Shown: positions 34,165-43,962 of the stretch, in pieces
Position numbering within the stretch: position 1 is the first letter of the stretch
How the letters are laid out: every line of letters begins with the position of its first letter
DNA from: Hyphomicrobiales bacterium
Lineage (GTDB): Bacteria; Pseudomonadota; Alphaproteobacteria; Rhizobiales; Rhizobiaceae
Direction: 5' to 3'
DNA length: 64,000 bases
Assembly (NCBI GenBank): GCA_900469615.1
Contig: UBYA01000022.1
Location: 89,029 to 153,028, forward strand
Made by a program: the position numbers and the translations under genes
The notes under the pieces: generated by a model
What the model saw: only the letters and a program-made list of their open reading frames with translations
Database searches by the model: none
Told to the model about the DNA's origin: nothing

Positions 34165-35550
34165 TCACTTGCCCCTGGCGGGGACGCCGCCCGACGCGTT
34201 TCTGAGAGCGGTCGCGAGATCGGTGAAAGCATCCGCCGACGGCTCTTCGCCCGGGGTCTGCTTCAGGATGTCGTAGATGATCGGCACCTGGCGCACGGCG
34301 ATATCGAGATCGGCGTCGCTGCCCTGGCGGTAGCCTCCGATCAGGCGCAGATCGCGCGTCTCCTCATAGCGGTGCACGAGCGCCTTCAGGCGCGAAACCA
34401 GCTTTTCCTGATCGGATGTCCAAGCCTTGCGGGCCAGACGCGAAACGGATGCGAGCGGATCGATCGGCGGATAGCGCCCTTCTTCGGCGAGGCTGCGCTG
34501 AAGGACGATGTGCCCATCGAGAATGCCGCGGGTGGAATCGGCGATCGGATCGTTGTGGTTGTCGCCATCGACGAGGATGGAAATGATGGCGGTGATCGTG
34601 CCGGTGCCCTCCGGTCCCGGGCCGGCACGCTCGAGAAGGCGCGGCAGCTCGGTGAAGACCGACGCCGGATATCCGCGCGCGATCGGCGGCTCGCCGGAGG
34701 CGGTCGCCACTTCGCGGATGGCATGGGCGAAGCGGGTGACGCTGTCGACGATCAGCAGCACGTTGTCGCCCTTGTCGCGGAAATGTTCGGCGATGGTGAT
34801 AGCCGAGAGCGGCGCCATCTTGCGCAGCATCGGGCTTTCGTCGCTCGTCGCCACGACGGCCACCGATTTCTGCATATGGGAGCCGAGCGTATCCTCGATG
34901 AACTCGCGCACTTCGCGGCCGCGTTCGCCGACAAGCGCGATCACCACCTTGTCGAAGGCGTCGGCTCTCGCCAGCATCGACAGCAGCGTCGACTTGCCGA
35001 CGCCGGACCCGGCGAAAATGCCGAGACGCTGGCCGAGGCAGAGCGGCGAGAAGATATCGATGGCGCGCACGCCGGTCTTGAACCCGGTTTCGACGCGTTG
35101 GCGCGTCATCGATGGCGGCGCCGTATTGGAGATCGAGCGCGACACCAGCCCCGATGCCAGCGGCCCGAGCCCATCGATCGGCTCGCCCAGCGAATTGATC
35201 GTGCGGCCGCACCAGCTGTCATCAGGCGCGATGCGAAAGGCGCCCTTGCGGATGATGGTATCCTGGATGCCGATCGGCTCGCCCGGCTCGATCGGGCAGA
35301 CATAGGTGAGCTCCGGCTCGACGCGAACCACTTCGCCGAGGTGAATGCCCGTCTGCGACCGATGCGCGACGAAATCGCCGAGGCGCACCTGCCGGGACAG
35401 GCCCGCGACGGTATAATGCCCGGCGGCGATGGTGCGCACATGGCCGCCATGGGCCACGGCATTCTCCGCCATCGCATATTGACCCGCCAGGGCGGCCATA
35501 TGCGAAAGCTTCGGCGATATCACGCCCTCCGGCAACCGATCCTCGACCAT
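34165..35550 (-). CDS. fliI: flagellar export ATPase FliI
   Basis: FliI is the hexameric ATPase of the flagellar export machine, related to F1-beta. The 461-residue product has the Walker A GSGVGKST near residues 178-185, VGERGREVREF near 208, and Walker B VLLIVDSVTRFAHAIREV near 262-279. Length and motif spacing match the family. It follows flgF by 11 bp. Candidate partners in the window are the FliH-like gene at 16459 and the coiled-coil gene at 2491. Confidence 0.96.
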   Translation of the reverse strand: MVEDRLPEGVISPKLSHMAALAGQYAMAENAVAHGGHVRTIAAGHYTVAGLSRQVRLGDFVAHRSQTGIHLGEVVRVEPELTYVCPIEPGEPIGIQDTIIRKGAFRIAPDDSWCGRTINSLGEPIDGLGPLASGLVSRSISNTAPPSMTRQRVETGFKTGVRAIDIFSPLCLGQRLGIFAGSGVGKSTLLSMLARADAFDKVVIALVGERGREVREFIEDTLGSHMQKSVAVVATSDESPMLRKMAPLSAITIAEHFRDKGDNVLLIVDSVTRFAHAIREVATASGEPPIARGYPASVFTELPRLLERAGPGPEGTGTITAIISILVDGDNHNDPIADSTRGILDGHIVLQRSLAEEGRYPPIDPLASVSRLARKAWTSDQEKLVSRLKALVHRYEETRDLRLIGGYRQGSDADLDIAVRQVPIIYDILKQTPGEEPSADAFTDLATALRNASGGVPARGK

Positions 35551-35561
35551 GATCCGCCTCT

Positions 35562-36302
35562 TTACTGGCTGCCGCCGAGGGTCTTGATGGCGTCGGTGAG
35601 CGTGCCTTCACTGCTGCTGGTGAGCGTGCTGATATTGTCGAATGCACGGCTGACCTCGATCAGATTGGTCATTTCCCGCATGCCGTTGACGTTGGAATTT
35701 TCGAGATAGCCCTGGGCGATGCCGGTATTCGAGCGGTCGACCACCGGCTGCGGCGCATCGGTCGGCAGGATGCCGCTGTTCTCGTAGCGCAGGAAGCCCT
35801 TGCCGACATCGGCGCTGTAAAGGCCGATCTGCCCCATGGTCCGGCCGTTCTGCGTGATCGTGCCGTTGACCGAAACGGTCGGCGCGCCGCCGGCCGGATC
35901 GAGCTGGATCGGCGCACCGCCCGGATCGAGCACGGGAAAGCCCCGGACGGAAACCAGGGCGCCATTGTCGCTCATGGTGAAACGGCCGTCGCGCGTCATC
36001 ACAAGGCCGGCCGGCGTGTTGATGCCGAACCAGGCGTCGCCCTTGACGGCGAAGTCGAACAGATTGCCGGTATTTTGAAGTTCGCCGTTGTCGGTCGAGA
36101 GGTAGTCGTTGCCCTGCGAGACAAAGGCGACCTTGGCGTTGAGCTTGTTTTCGGTATTGCTGAGGACCTGATCGAACTTGACCTCGGTGCCACGGAACCC
36201 CGTCGTGTTCACGTTGGCCAGATTGTCGGCGATGGTCGTCAGACGCCGCTCGAGCGCCATCTGCGACGACAGCGCGACATAGATACCAGACTGCATTTTC
36301 AA
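35562..36302 (-). CDS. flgF: proximal rod protein FlgF
   Basis: FlgF is a rod subunit. The 246-residue product begins MKMQSGIYVALSSQMALERRL; an ATG two codons later is an alternative. It carries TIADNLANVNTTGFRGTEVKF near residues 22-42 and ends with VNGMREMTNLIEVSRAFDNISTL, a FlgF/G-type C-terminus. It is the first gene of the leftward basal-body operon, divergent from motA. Confidence 0.93.
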   Translation of the reverse strand: MKMQSGIYVALSSQMALERRLTTIADNLANVNTTGFRGTEVKFDQVLSNTENKLNAKVAFVSQGNDYLSTDNGELQNTGNLFDFAVKGDAWFGINTPAGLVMTRDGRFTMSDNGALVSVRGFPVLDPGGAPIQLDPAGGAPTVSVNGTITQNGRTMGQIGLYSADVGKGFLRYENSGILPTDAPQPVVDRSNTGIAQGYLENSNVNGMREMTNLIEVSRAFDNISTLTSSSEGTLTDAIKTLGGSQ

Positions 36303-36520
36303 CGCCCTCCGGACATTGGAGAATAACGGGAAAGGAAACGCCGCGGGCGCTCCTACATTTCGTTAGCGGGGCGTGGATGCCCTTACCCTCCATCCTGCAG
36401 GGCTTGGCTTGTGCGAAGCTGACAAGGCAAAAAGGACGCGCTCACGCCGCATCGAACAGCCTCACGCAAGGCAGGTCCCCTAGTTCATCGTATGAAGCAA
36501 CGTTCAGGTGTGGACCGACG
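36303..36520. promoter_or_regulatory. divergent promoter region flgF/motA
   Basis: The 218-bp gap must hold the start signals of two large operons: leftward flgF-fliP and rightward motA-flhB. It would be the natural target of VisNR class I control. No confident promoter boxes were recognised. Confidence 0.45.
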
Positions 36521-37393
36521 ATGAATATTATTATCGGATTTGTAGTGACCTGCGGCTGCATCATAGGCAGCTTCATGGCTATGGGCGGAGACGTGGGCGC
36601 GCTGTTCCAGCCCTTCGAATTTGTCATTATCGCGGGCGCCGGTCTCGGCGGCTTCATCATGGCCAATCCGATGAAGGTGGTGAAGGATTCGGGCAAGGCG
36701 CTCGGAGAAGCCTTCCGCCATGCGGTCCCCAAGGAGCGCGACTATCTCGACACGCTCGGCGTGCTCTATGCCCTGATGCGCGACCTGCGCACCAAGTCGC
36801 GCAACGAGATCGAAGCCCATATCGACAATCCCGACGAATCGACGATCTTCAAGGCCGCGCCGACGGTCCTGAAGAACAAGGACCTGACGGCCTTCATCTG
36901 CGACTACGTCCGTCTCATCATCATCGGCAACGCCCGCTCGCACGAGATCGAGGCGCTGATGGACGAAGAGCTCGACACCATGCTGCACGACAAGATGAAG
37001 CCCTATCACTCGATCACGATCATGGGCGATTCCTTCCCGGCCATCGGTATCGTCGCCGCCGTTCTCGGCGTCATCAAGGCGATGAGCCACATCAACGAAT
37101 CTCCCGAGGTGCTCGGCCATCTCATCGGCTCGGCGCTGGTCGGCACGTTCCTCGGCATCATCCTGTCCTATTCGGTCTGCGCTCCGCTGGTTTCGCAGAT
37201 CAAGGTCGTGCGCAACAAGCAGCACCGCCTTTATGTGATCGTGAAGCAGACGCTGCTCGCCTACATGAACGGCTCGGTGCCGCAGGTCGCGCTCGAATAC
37301 GGCCGCAAGACCATTTCCTCCTACGAGCGTCCCTCGATCGACGCCGTCGAGCAGGAAATGATGAACCCCGGCGGTGAAAGCAAGGCAGCCTGA
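36521..37393 (+). CDS. motA: stator protein MotA
   Basis: MotA forms the proton channel with MotB and acts on FliG. The ATG at 36521 (MNIIIGFVVTCGCIIGSF) gives 290 residues; frames extending to 36377 lack support. There are four membrane segments, two near the N-terminus and two near residues 170-220. The conserved charged cytoplasmic loop and PAIGIVAAVLGVIKAMSHI near 170-188 are typical of MotA. It is separated from motB by 20 kb but leads the switch-gene operon. Confidence 0.95.
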   Translation: MNIIIGFVVTCGCIIGSFMAMGGDVGALFQPFEFVIIAGAGLGGFIMANPMKVVKDSGKALGEAFRHAVPKERDYLDTLGVLYALMRDLRTKSRNEIEAHIDNPDESTIFKAAPTVLKNKDLTAFICDYVRLIIIGNARSHEIEALMDEELDTMLHDKMKPYHSITIMGDSFPAIGIVAAVLGVIKAMSHINESPEVLGHLIGSALVGTFLGIILSYSVCAPLVSQIKVVRNKQHRLYVIVKQTLLAYMNGSVPQVALEYGRKTISSYERPSIDAVEQEMMNPGGESKAA

Positions 37394-37398
37394 CGATC

Positions 37399-38343
37399 AT
37401 GAGCCAGCAATCCGCGCATAAGGCACAGACGATGGACCGCACCCTTTTTGCCAAGCTCACGGGCAATCTCGGCGATCAGGCGACGCTTGCCAGGCTGGGC
37501 GCATCCTTCGCCCAGGTCTACGCCGAATTCCTGCCCGATATCATCAAGAGCGAGACCGGCCTCGACATCAATGTCGCCTATGCCGGTTGTCGCTCCGGCC
37601 TGATGAACGATCTGATCGCCGGGCTTGGCGGCAACCATGCGCTCGTCGACGGCTCGCTGCGCAACTGGGCGCCAAATTTCGTTCTGGGCTGCGGCGCCGG
37701 CTTCATCATGACACTGATGGAACATATGCTGGGCGCGCGCCCGGAGGACATGGAAGCGGCCGTCGCGCGGCCGCTTTCCGTGATCGAGCTCGACCTCTCC
37801 GTCATGGTGTTCGAAAAGATCGCCAATGTGCTGCGTTCGGCCGTCAACGCATCCGGCGGCTTCGAGCCCTATCTCGAGCCGCCCCACAACGTCGAGGATC
37901 GCCCTGCGGCCGCCGGCGACGACAGCGATGATTTCGCCGCCGCGATCGCGATGACGATCTCGCTCGGCAAATCGATTTCCCAGATCGTCATCATCGTGCC
38001 CCAACGCGATCTGCTTCGTACCGTCGTCAGTGCTCCGCGCGCCAAGAACCCGACGGCGGCCTCCCAGTCGTGGTCGGAACAGATCAGCGAGCAGGTGCGC
38101 CGCTCGCAGGTGACGCTCGATGCGCGAATCCGGCTGGAATCGCTGACGCTCGCCACGATCTCCAAGCTCGCGGTCGGCGACGTCATTCCCTTCATGGATA
38201 GCGGCGACGTCCGGGTCGAGGTCAGCGCCAACGGCAAGGACCTGTATATCTGCGAATTCGGCCGCTCTGGCGAGAACTACACGGTGCGCGTCAAGGACAA
38301 CGTAAATTCCGACGACGAGCTTCTTCGGCACTTGATGAATTGA
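37399..38343 (+). CDS. fliM: flagellar switch protein FliM
   Basis: FliM is the C-ring component that binds phosphorylated CheY. The 314-residue product has a central FliM domain (LRNWAPNFVLGCGAGFIMTLMEHMLG near residues 90-115) and a C-terminal FliN-like domain (LDARIRLESLTLATISKLAVGDVIPF near 237-262). The canonical N-terminal CheY-binding peptide is not evident, as often in rhizobia. It follows motA by 5 bp. Confidence 0.9.
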   Translation: MSQQSAHKAQTMDRTLFAKLTGNLGDQATLARLGASFAQVYAEFLPDIIKSETGLDINVAYAGCRSGLMNDLIAGLGGNHALVDGSLRNWAPNFVLGCGAGFIMTLMEHMLGARPEDMEAAVARPLSVIELDLSVMVFEKIANVLRSAVNASGGFEPYLEPPHNVEDRPAAAGDDSDDFAAAIAMTISLGKSISQIVIIVPQRDLLRTVVSAPRAKNPTAASQSWSEQISEQVRRSQVTLDARIRLESLTLATISKLAVGDVIPFMDSGDVRVEVSANGKDLYICEFGRSGENYTVRVKDNVNSDDELLRHLMN

Positions 38344-38406
38344 TCGGTCGGGGAGTGCGCGCGCTCACGGCAGCTTGAGGCAAGTTTCAACTGGAATAGT
38401 GATTTC

Positions 38407-38937
38407 ATGGCTACGAAGACGACACAGCAAAGCAGCGAGGAATCGCTGGACATTTCGAGCAGCGACGCCGCCCTGGACGAGGCCATCGACGGTCTGCGCG
38501 GCGTCCTGAAGAAGGATAACGAAGGCAGCCTGCCGGATTTCGACGCCGAAGGCTTCGGCGCGGAAGCGGGCACGGGCCTTTCCACATTCGGCGATTTCGG
38601 CGACGACGATTCCGGCCCTGCCTTCGGCGATGGCGACTTCGGTGGCGTTTCCACCGCCGCTGCGGCTCCCGGCAGCGCTTTGACCGCCAATCTCGACCTG
38701 ATCATGGACATCCCCATCGATGTCCAGATCATGCTCGGCAGCAGCCGCATGCAGGTGTCCGGCCTGATGAACCTGACCGAGGGCGCGATCATCGCGCTCG
38801 ACAAGAAAATCGGCGAACCCGTCGAAATCACCGTGAACGGCCGCAAGATCGGCCGGGGCGAGATTACCGTTCTGGAACATGACGACACCAGGTTCGGCAT
38901 CAAGCTCACCGAAATCTACAATACGAAGAAAAGCTGA
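38407..38937 (+). CDS. fliN: flagellar switch protein FliN
   Basis: FliN forms the base of the C ring. The C-terminal 80 residues match the surface-presentation (SpoA) domain: LDLIMDIPIDVQIMLGSSRM near residues 97-116, VNGRKIGRGEITVLEHD near 147-163. The first 95 residues form an acidic, Gly/Asp/Ser-rich extension that makes the protein 176 residues, longer than the enteric form. It lies 63 bp downstream of fliM. Confidence 0.93.
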   Translation: MATKTTQQSSEESLDISSSDAALDEAIDGLRGVLKKDNEGSLPDFDAEGFGAEAGTGLSTFGDFGDDDSGPAFGDGDFGGVSTAAAAPGSALTANLDLIMDIPIDVQIMLGSSRMQVSGLMNLTEGAIIALDKKIGEPVEITVNGRKIGRGEITVLEHDDTRFGIKLTEIYNTKKS

Positions 38938-38970
38938 ACCGGCTCAGGATGAGCCCACTCCCCCTGCGGG

Positions 38971-40029
38971 ATGGAGATGAAGACCATGATGGACTTTGAC
39001 GATTTCAGCGGCGCGCTCGCCGAGAAACCGTTGTCTCAGACTGAAAAAGCAGCGGCCGTCCTTCTCGCCATGGGAAAGCAAGTGGCAGGACGGCTGCTCA
39101 AATACTTCACGCAGAACGAGTTGCAGATGATCATTGCCTCGGCCCAGTCGCTGAGGCTCATTCCACCGGACGAACTGGCGCAGCTCGTGGCGGAATTCGA
39201 GGATCTCTTCACCGAAGGCGCCGGCCTCATGGACAACGCCAAGGCCATCGAGAGCATTCTCGAGGAGGGCCTGACGCCTGACGAGGTCGACAGCCTGCTT
39301 GGCCGCCGCACCGCATTCCAGGCCTACGAGACATCCATCTGGGACCGCCTGGGCGAGGCCGATCCGGTCTTCGTCGCCAGGTTCTTCCTGCGCGAACATC
39401 CGCAAACCATCGCCTATGTGCTGTCCATGATGCCTTCGGCCTTCGGCGCGAAGATCCTGCTGCAGCTTCCGGAAGCCCAGCGCGCCGACATCATGAACCG
39501 GACCGTCAACATCAAGGACGTCAGCCCCAAGGCAGCGCAGATCATCGAGAACCGCGTGCTGGGACTGATGGCGGAGATCGACGCCGAACGCAACGCTTCC
39601 GGCTCTACGAAGGTCGCCGACCTGATGAACGAGCTCGACAAGCCGCAGGTCGATACCCTGCTGAGCTCGCTCGAATCGCTCAACAAGGAATCGGTCGAGA
39701 AGGTTCGCCCGAAGATCTTCCTCTTCGACGATCTCACGCGCATGCCGCAGCCGAGCCGCGTTCTGCTGCTCAACGACATCGCCGCCGACATCCTCACGAT
39801 GGCGCTCCGCGGCTCGAACAACGACATCCGCGAAATCGTGCTTTCCTCGATCAGCCCGCGCCAGCGCCGCATGATCGAATCCGATCTCCAGATGGGCAAT
39901 ACCGGCATCAATCCGCGCGAAATCGCCATCGCCCGGCGAGCCATCGCCCAGGAAGCCATCCGCCTGGCCAATTCCGGCCAGATCGAGCTCAAGGCCAAGG
40001 AAAATACGCCTGTGGACGAAGCGGCGTAA
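38971..40029 (+). CDS. fliG: flagellar switch protein FliG
   Basis: FliG contacts MotA and transmits torque to the MS ring. The 352-residue product has the N-terminal FliF-binding part, the armadillo region with SLLGRRTAF and REHPQTIAYVLSMM near residues 133-150, and the C-terminal torque helix region (FLFDDLTRMPQPSRVLLLNDI near 249-270). The first ATG at 38971 has only a GGG beside it, whereas the ATG at 38986 has GGAG nine bases upstream; the real product may lack five residues. Confidence 0.95.
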   Translation: MEMKTMMDFDDFSGALAEKPLSQTEKAAAVLLAMGKQVAGRLLKYFTQNELQMIIASAQSLRLIPPDELAQLVAEFEDLFTEGAGLMDNAKAIESILEEGLTPDEVDSLLGRRTAFQAYETSIWDRLGEADPVFVARFFLREHPQTIAYVLSMMPSAFGAKILLQLPEAQRADIMNRTVNIKDVSPKAAQIIENRVLGLMAEIDAERNASGSTKVADLMNELDKPQVDTLLSSLESLNKESVEKVRPKIFLFDDLTRMPQPSRVLLLNDIAADILTMALRGSNNDIREIVLSSISPRQRRMIESDLQMGNTGINPREIAIARRAIAQEAIRLANSGQIELKAKENTPVDEAA

Positions 40030-40121
40030 ACTCGGCGCGACTCAGCTGAACGTCATACACTGACCAGCTCCGGGCCGCGCATGATGCGCGGCCTCTTTCC
40101 GTTTCGTAAAGGGCGGCTGCT

Positions 40122-41201
40122 TTGGCTGACGAAGACAAGGACAGTAAAACAGAAAAACCGACGGAGAAAAAACTCCGCGATACGATCGAGAAGGGCAACG
40201 TCCCTCACTCGAAGGAGGCGACCCTCTTTGCCTCCATGCTGGCGACCGTCATCTACGTCACCTTCTTCCTGCCGACACGAATCGGCCGCATGGGCGAGGT
40301 GCTGCGCGATCTTTTCGAAAAGCCGGATCAGTGGCAGCTCGAGACCGGTCCCGATGCCATATCGCTGTTTACCCGCATAGGCTGGGAAGTCGGCAACATG
40401 GTGCTGCCGGCCGTGGTGCTCTTCTTCGTCTTCGGCATCGGCGCCTCGATGTTCCAGAACCTGCCCACGCCTGTCCTGGAGCGAATCCGGCCGCAATTTT
40501 CGCGCATATCGCCCGTGTCGGGCTTCAAGCGCATCTTCAGCACGACCGGTCTGGTGGAGTTCGGCAAATCGCTCGCCAAGATCCTGCTCGTCGGCATCAT
40601 CATGTTTTTCGTGCTGCGCGGCCAGTTCTTCCACGCGATCGATTCCATGGTTTCCGATCCGCAGACCATCTTCATACGGCTGTCGACTATCGTCCAGCGC
40701 ATCCTGGTCCTCGTGCTGATGGCGACAGCCGTGGTCGCCATCGCCGACCTGCTGTGGAGCCGGCATCACTGGTTCGATCAATTGAAGATGACCAAGCAGG
40801 AGATCAAGGACGAGCACAAGCAGTCCCAGGGCGATCCGATCGTCAAGTCGCGCCAGCGCTCGATCGCACGCGACCGCGCCCGCCGGCGCATGATGAAGCA
40901 GGTGCCGCGCGCCACGCTCGTCATCGCCAACCCGACTCACTTCGCCGTGGCGTTGCGCTATGTCCGCGAGGAAAACGAGGCCCCGGTCGTCGTCGCGAAG
41001 GGCCAGGATCTGATTGCCTTGAAGATCAGGGAGATAGCGGAGGCCAACAATATTCCCGTTTTCGAGGATCCGCCGCTCGCACGCTCCATGTTTGCGCAAG
41101 TCTCGGTTGATAGCGTCATACCGTCAGTATTTTACAAGGCTGTCGCCGAGCTCATCCATCGGATTTACGCCGGGCAGTCGAATAGAAAACGGGTAAGATA
41201 A
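40122..41201 (+). CDS. flhB: flagellar export switch protein FlhB
   Basis: FlhB controls substrate switching of the export apparatus. The 359-residue product starts at a TTG (40122), reading MADEDKDSKTEKPTEKKL as in other FlhB proteins. Four membrane helices lie in the N-terminal two-thirds. The cytoplasmic self-cleavage motif NPTH is present with cleavage expected between Asn270 and Pro271. The start codon is weak but the N-terminal KTEKPTEKK motif leaves little doubt. It follows fliG by 92 bp. Confidence 0.94.
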   Translation: MADEDKDSKTEKPTEKKLRDTIEKGNVPHSKEATLFASMLATVIYVTFFLPTRIGRMGEVLRDLFEKPDQWQLETGPDAISLFTRIGWEVGNMVLPAVVLFFVFGIGASMFQNLPTPVLERIRPQFSRISPVSGFKRIFSTTGLVEFGKSLAKILLVGIIMFFVLRGQFFHAIDSMVSDPQTIFIRLSTIVQRILVLVLMATAVVAIADLLWSRHHWFDQLKMTKQEIKDEHKQSQGDPIVKSRQRSIARDRARRRMMKQVPRATLVIANPTHFAVALRYVREENEAPVVVAKGQDLIALKIREIAEANNIPVFEDPPLARSMFAQVSVDSVIPSVFYKAVAELIHRIYAGQSNRKRVR

Positions 41202-41206
41202 ACCAT

Positions 41207-41647
41207 ATGAAAAAATGCCCCTACTCTGCCCAACGTGAACAAATACTCGCCGAAGCCATCAGCCCTGTCGCAAGCGAGCTGCGCCTCCTCGATGCAGCCG
41301 ACCTGATTTCGCTGCTGCGCTTCGAACGATACGGTAATCTCGCTGACCTCGTCGCCTCGGCCGCCGAGCTCTATTTTCTTCCCGGCACCGTGAATTTCGG
41401 GCTTGGCGGTGACTACAAGCTCGATTGGGGCGGCCCGGCGGAAGTTACCATCGACCTGGAAATCAAGCCCCGCGGCGTCACCATCTATGCCAAGCTCGCC
41501 CTGACGGAGCATCTCGCCGGCATCGAAATCAACCATATCGCCTTCGACAAGGCGTCTGCCGATCCGGATGAGAATACGGCGCTGCTCGCCCACAGTCTCA
41601 AGGAAGCGCGGTATGTCGTCCGCGACGAAACGGCACGCGTGGCCTGA
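41207..41647 (+). CDS. small protein downstream of flhB, function unknown
   Basis: The 146-residue protein begins 5 bp after flhB, so it belongs to the motA operon. The first 60 residues are helical (EQILAEAISPVASELRLLDAADLISLL), the rest looks like a small alpha/beta fold. No signal peptide or membrane helix is seen. I do not recognise the family. Position suggests a motility-related cytoplasmic role. Confidence 0.72.
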   Translation: MKKCPYSAQREQILAEAISPVASELRLLDAADLISLLRFERYGNLADLVASAAELYFLPGTVNFGLGGDYKLDWGGPAEVTIDLEIKPRGVTIYAKLALTEHLAGIEINHIAFDKASADPDENTALLAHSLKEARYVVRDETARVA

Positions 41648-41777
41648 GGGAATTCGGCATCCAGAATTTGCGCGGCGGCTGGAACGGGGCATAGGCCGCG
41701 CCGGCCGTTTGTTTCCATCGCCTTTGTGCGAGGCTGGCCGCTTTGCCTGACCGCAAATGCTTCAGGATGCCGCAACG

Positions 41778-42524
41778 TCAGCTTATATAGCCGAAGCGGA
41801 TCGCCTTTGCGATTGCCTGGATACGGTTGACGCTGTCGAGCTTGATCGTCGCCGATCCGAGATAGGCGTTGACGGTGTGCACCGACAATCCCAGCTTCTC
41901 GGCAATTTCCTCGCTGATGCGCCCGTCGCCGGCAAGCTGGAGGCAGGCGATCTCACGCTCGCTCAAGGCTTCCGCGGCCTGCGATCGGCGCTCGTCCAGC
42001 GACAGAAGCTCCATCATGATCTGGCAGCTGCGGCCATGCAGCTCGACGATGATGTCGCTCGGCAGGTCGATGAATTTGGCCGTGAAGACGATATAGCCGT
42101 TGCCGACCGCGCCCAGCCGCACGGGAAAGGCCACCCCCGCAAAAGGCACGAGATGCGGCTTCAGGCGCTGGGTGAACACGGCGAAATCCGGCGTCTCGGC
42201 CGTGCTGTCGCTGTCGCGCCCGTTCCACATGAGCGGTAACAGCGATTTGTCGATATGCTCGATCAACGCTTCGCCATAGGCTTCCACGAAGGATTTTCCG
42301 ACCACCGAATTGGCAGAGCCCCAATTGTCGAGCTCGCAGACCAGGCGCTGCTTGTGCGGCAGGCCGGAGCCGTGAAGACGATAGACCGCGAAATGCTGCG
42401 CATCGATCAGCTTCTGCATCGACACGAGCTTCGGAAAGAGATCGGAGCGACCAGAAATTCGTCCGGAACGGGTAAGCCGCGATTCGACCGGCATATCCGT
42501 CGTCCTGTCTGGCTGATAGCGCAT
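41778..42524 (-). CDS. visR: LuxR-type motility master regulator VisR
   Basis: VisR with VisN forms the heteromeric activator at the top of the rhizobial motility hierarchy, which turns on rem and class II genes. The 248-residue product has an N-terminal ligand-domain-like part and a C-terminal LuxR helix-turn-helix (LSEREIACLQLAGDGRISEE near residues 184-203, then LGLSVHTVNAYLGSA). It starts 10 bp after the visN stop. Identification rests on the tandem LuxR pair beside flhB and fliF. Confidence 0.9.
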   Translation of the reverse strand: MRYQPDRTTDMPVESRLTRSGRISGRSDLFPKLVSMQKLIDAQHFAVYRLHGSGLPHKQRLVCELDNWGSANSVVGKSFVEAYGEALIEHIDKSLLPLMWNGRDSDSTAETPDFAVFTQRLKPHLVPFAGVAFPVRLGAVGNGYIVFTAKFIDLPSDIIVELHGRSCQIMMELLSLDERRSQAAEALSEREIACLQLAGDGRISEEIAEKLGLSVHTVNAYLGSATIKLDSVNRIQAIAKAIRFGYIS

Positions 42525-42534
42525 CCGGTGGCCT

Positions 42535-43272
42535 TTAAACGAGATTGTTGCGCACTGCGAAGGCTATGGCCTCGGAGCGGGTCTTGGTGGCGGTCTTGCG
42601 CATGACGCTGGTGATGTAATTGTTGATGGTATTGCGCGAGATGCCGAGAATCATGGCAATCTCATCGCTCGTCTTGCCTTCGGCGATCCAGAACAGGCAT
42701 TCCAGCTCGCGCTCGGTCAGATCGAAATCCCTCTCCAGCCTGCCTTCGAAACAGCGCGTCGAACTGGCGAGATAGCCGGACAGCAGGCCGACGTCGCGCA
42801 GCCGCTCGTGCGAGAGCGTGGCCGATTCGCGCGTCAGCAGCAGCAGCGAAAAGCGCGTGCGGCCGACATTGAAGCTCAGCGCGTGATATTGCCGGCCCAC
42901 GCCATCCGGCAATGCGACGTCGTCAGGCAGCTGCGCCAGGCTCGGCTGGAACAGCGCCATGCATTTCTCCAGCTCGCCGATACGGCCATAGCTGTTGATC
43001 AGCTCCGCCGCCAGGCGCCGGACGAGATCGAAAGGCCAATTCGACGAGATCACGAAGTCGAGGCCGCTTTCCTGAATGAGATCGGACCGGACAAGGAGAT
43101 AGTGGGAGGCGCCGGCATAGCTCGCCAGCGCGCACAGGCCGGCCTGCAGATAGGCGGGGCCTGAAACGGCATTCAGCTGCAGTATGAGTTGCTCGCGTGA
43201 CATGGCCGCGGCAGGCACGATCGATCGCGCATCCCTATCGCCCTTGCTCACCTGCGATATCTGCATGTCCAT
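42535..43272 (-). CDS. visN: LuxR-type motility master regulator VisN
   Basis: VisN is the partner of VisR. The ATG at 43272 (MDMQISQVSKGDRDA) has AGGAA eight bases upstream and gives 245 residues; an ATG at 43320 would add 16. The C-terminal LuxR helix-turn-helix is clear: LTERELECLFWIAEGKTSDE near residues 182-201, then LGISRNTINNYITSVM. The N-terminal part resembles autoinducer-binding domains but no ligand is known. It is first in the visN-visR operon. Confidence 0.9.
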   Translation of the reverse strand: MDMQISQVSKGDRDARSIVPAAAMSREQLILQLNAVSGPAYLQAGLCALASYAGASHYLLVRSDLIQESGLDFVISSNWPFDLVRRLAAELINSYGRIGELEKCMALFQPSLAQLPDDVALPDGVGRQYHALSFNVGRTRFSLLLLTRESATLSHERLRDVGLLSGYLASSTRCFEGRLERDFDLTERELECLFWIAEGKTSDEIAMILGISRNTINNYITSVMRKTATKTRSEAIAFAVRNNLV

Positions 43273-43962
43273 ACTTGCATTTCCTGCCGCTGTTGCACGA
43301 TCGGTCGTCAACGAGAGCATTGTTCAGCCAGAACCCGACGCGTTGCCCGGAAACCGACTGGTTTCCCGATGAGGCATCAGAGCCGGATCTTTTCACCGCA
43401 ACGCAAACATACCCCGGCGGAAGCGGGCGGATGAGCGCGCCCATCCTTGAATTCCACATCGGCAACCATGCTGGCACATACCGCCCCAGACACGACCGAT
43501 GACGCATGAACTGATGTTTCCGCGCTCCGGAATCTGCGAACTCTTTAACCATGAGAAACGCGGAAATCGAGGGCCGATTTGCTCCGAATACACGGCTTTA
43601 CGCAATGGGCATACCATTAGTAAGTCGATTCTATCGACCCAGCAACCGAAGATCCGGAGAAATTCCAGTTTACGAGCACGTCAATTTACCCGGCAGCGAC
43701 TAATTGATCACAGGTCCGGCCGACAACTGCGCCGAAGGGACGGCATTCCATCGCCTCCGCAACGAAAAAGGGGCCTGAATATCCCCGGCGCTTCAACCGG
43801 GACTTTCGCGACATCGCCGCTGCTTCCGCACCCGACGCGAAGCGAAGCCTGGACGTTTCATCCATCTGCACGAAGCGTCGGAAATCTGTCAGAATTCCGC
43901 AGTAAGGCAGCGGGATATCAGGCCATCGCCAAAGAGCGCGCAAGGCATCGGACGAAAGCGAA
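43273..43962. other. 690-bp gene-poor region between visN and the kinase gene
   Basis: No convincing gene is seen here. Close to visN an inverted repeat GGAAACC/GGTTTCC (43349-43355 and 43360-43366) could form a 7-bp stem in the visN leader. An open frame at 43499-43984 (plus) has a composition unlike the neighbouring genes and no family resemblance. A/T content rises between about 43530 and 43720, fitting promoters for visN and the kinase gene. Confidence 0.5.
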
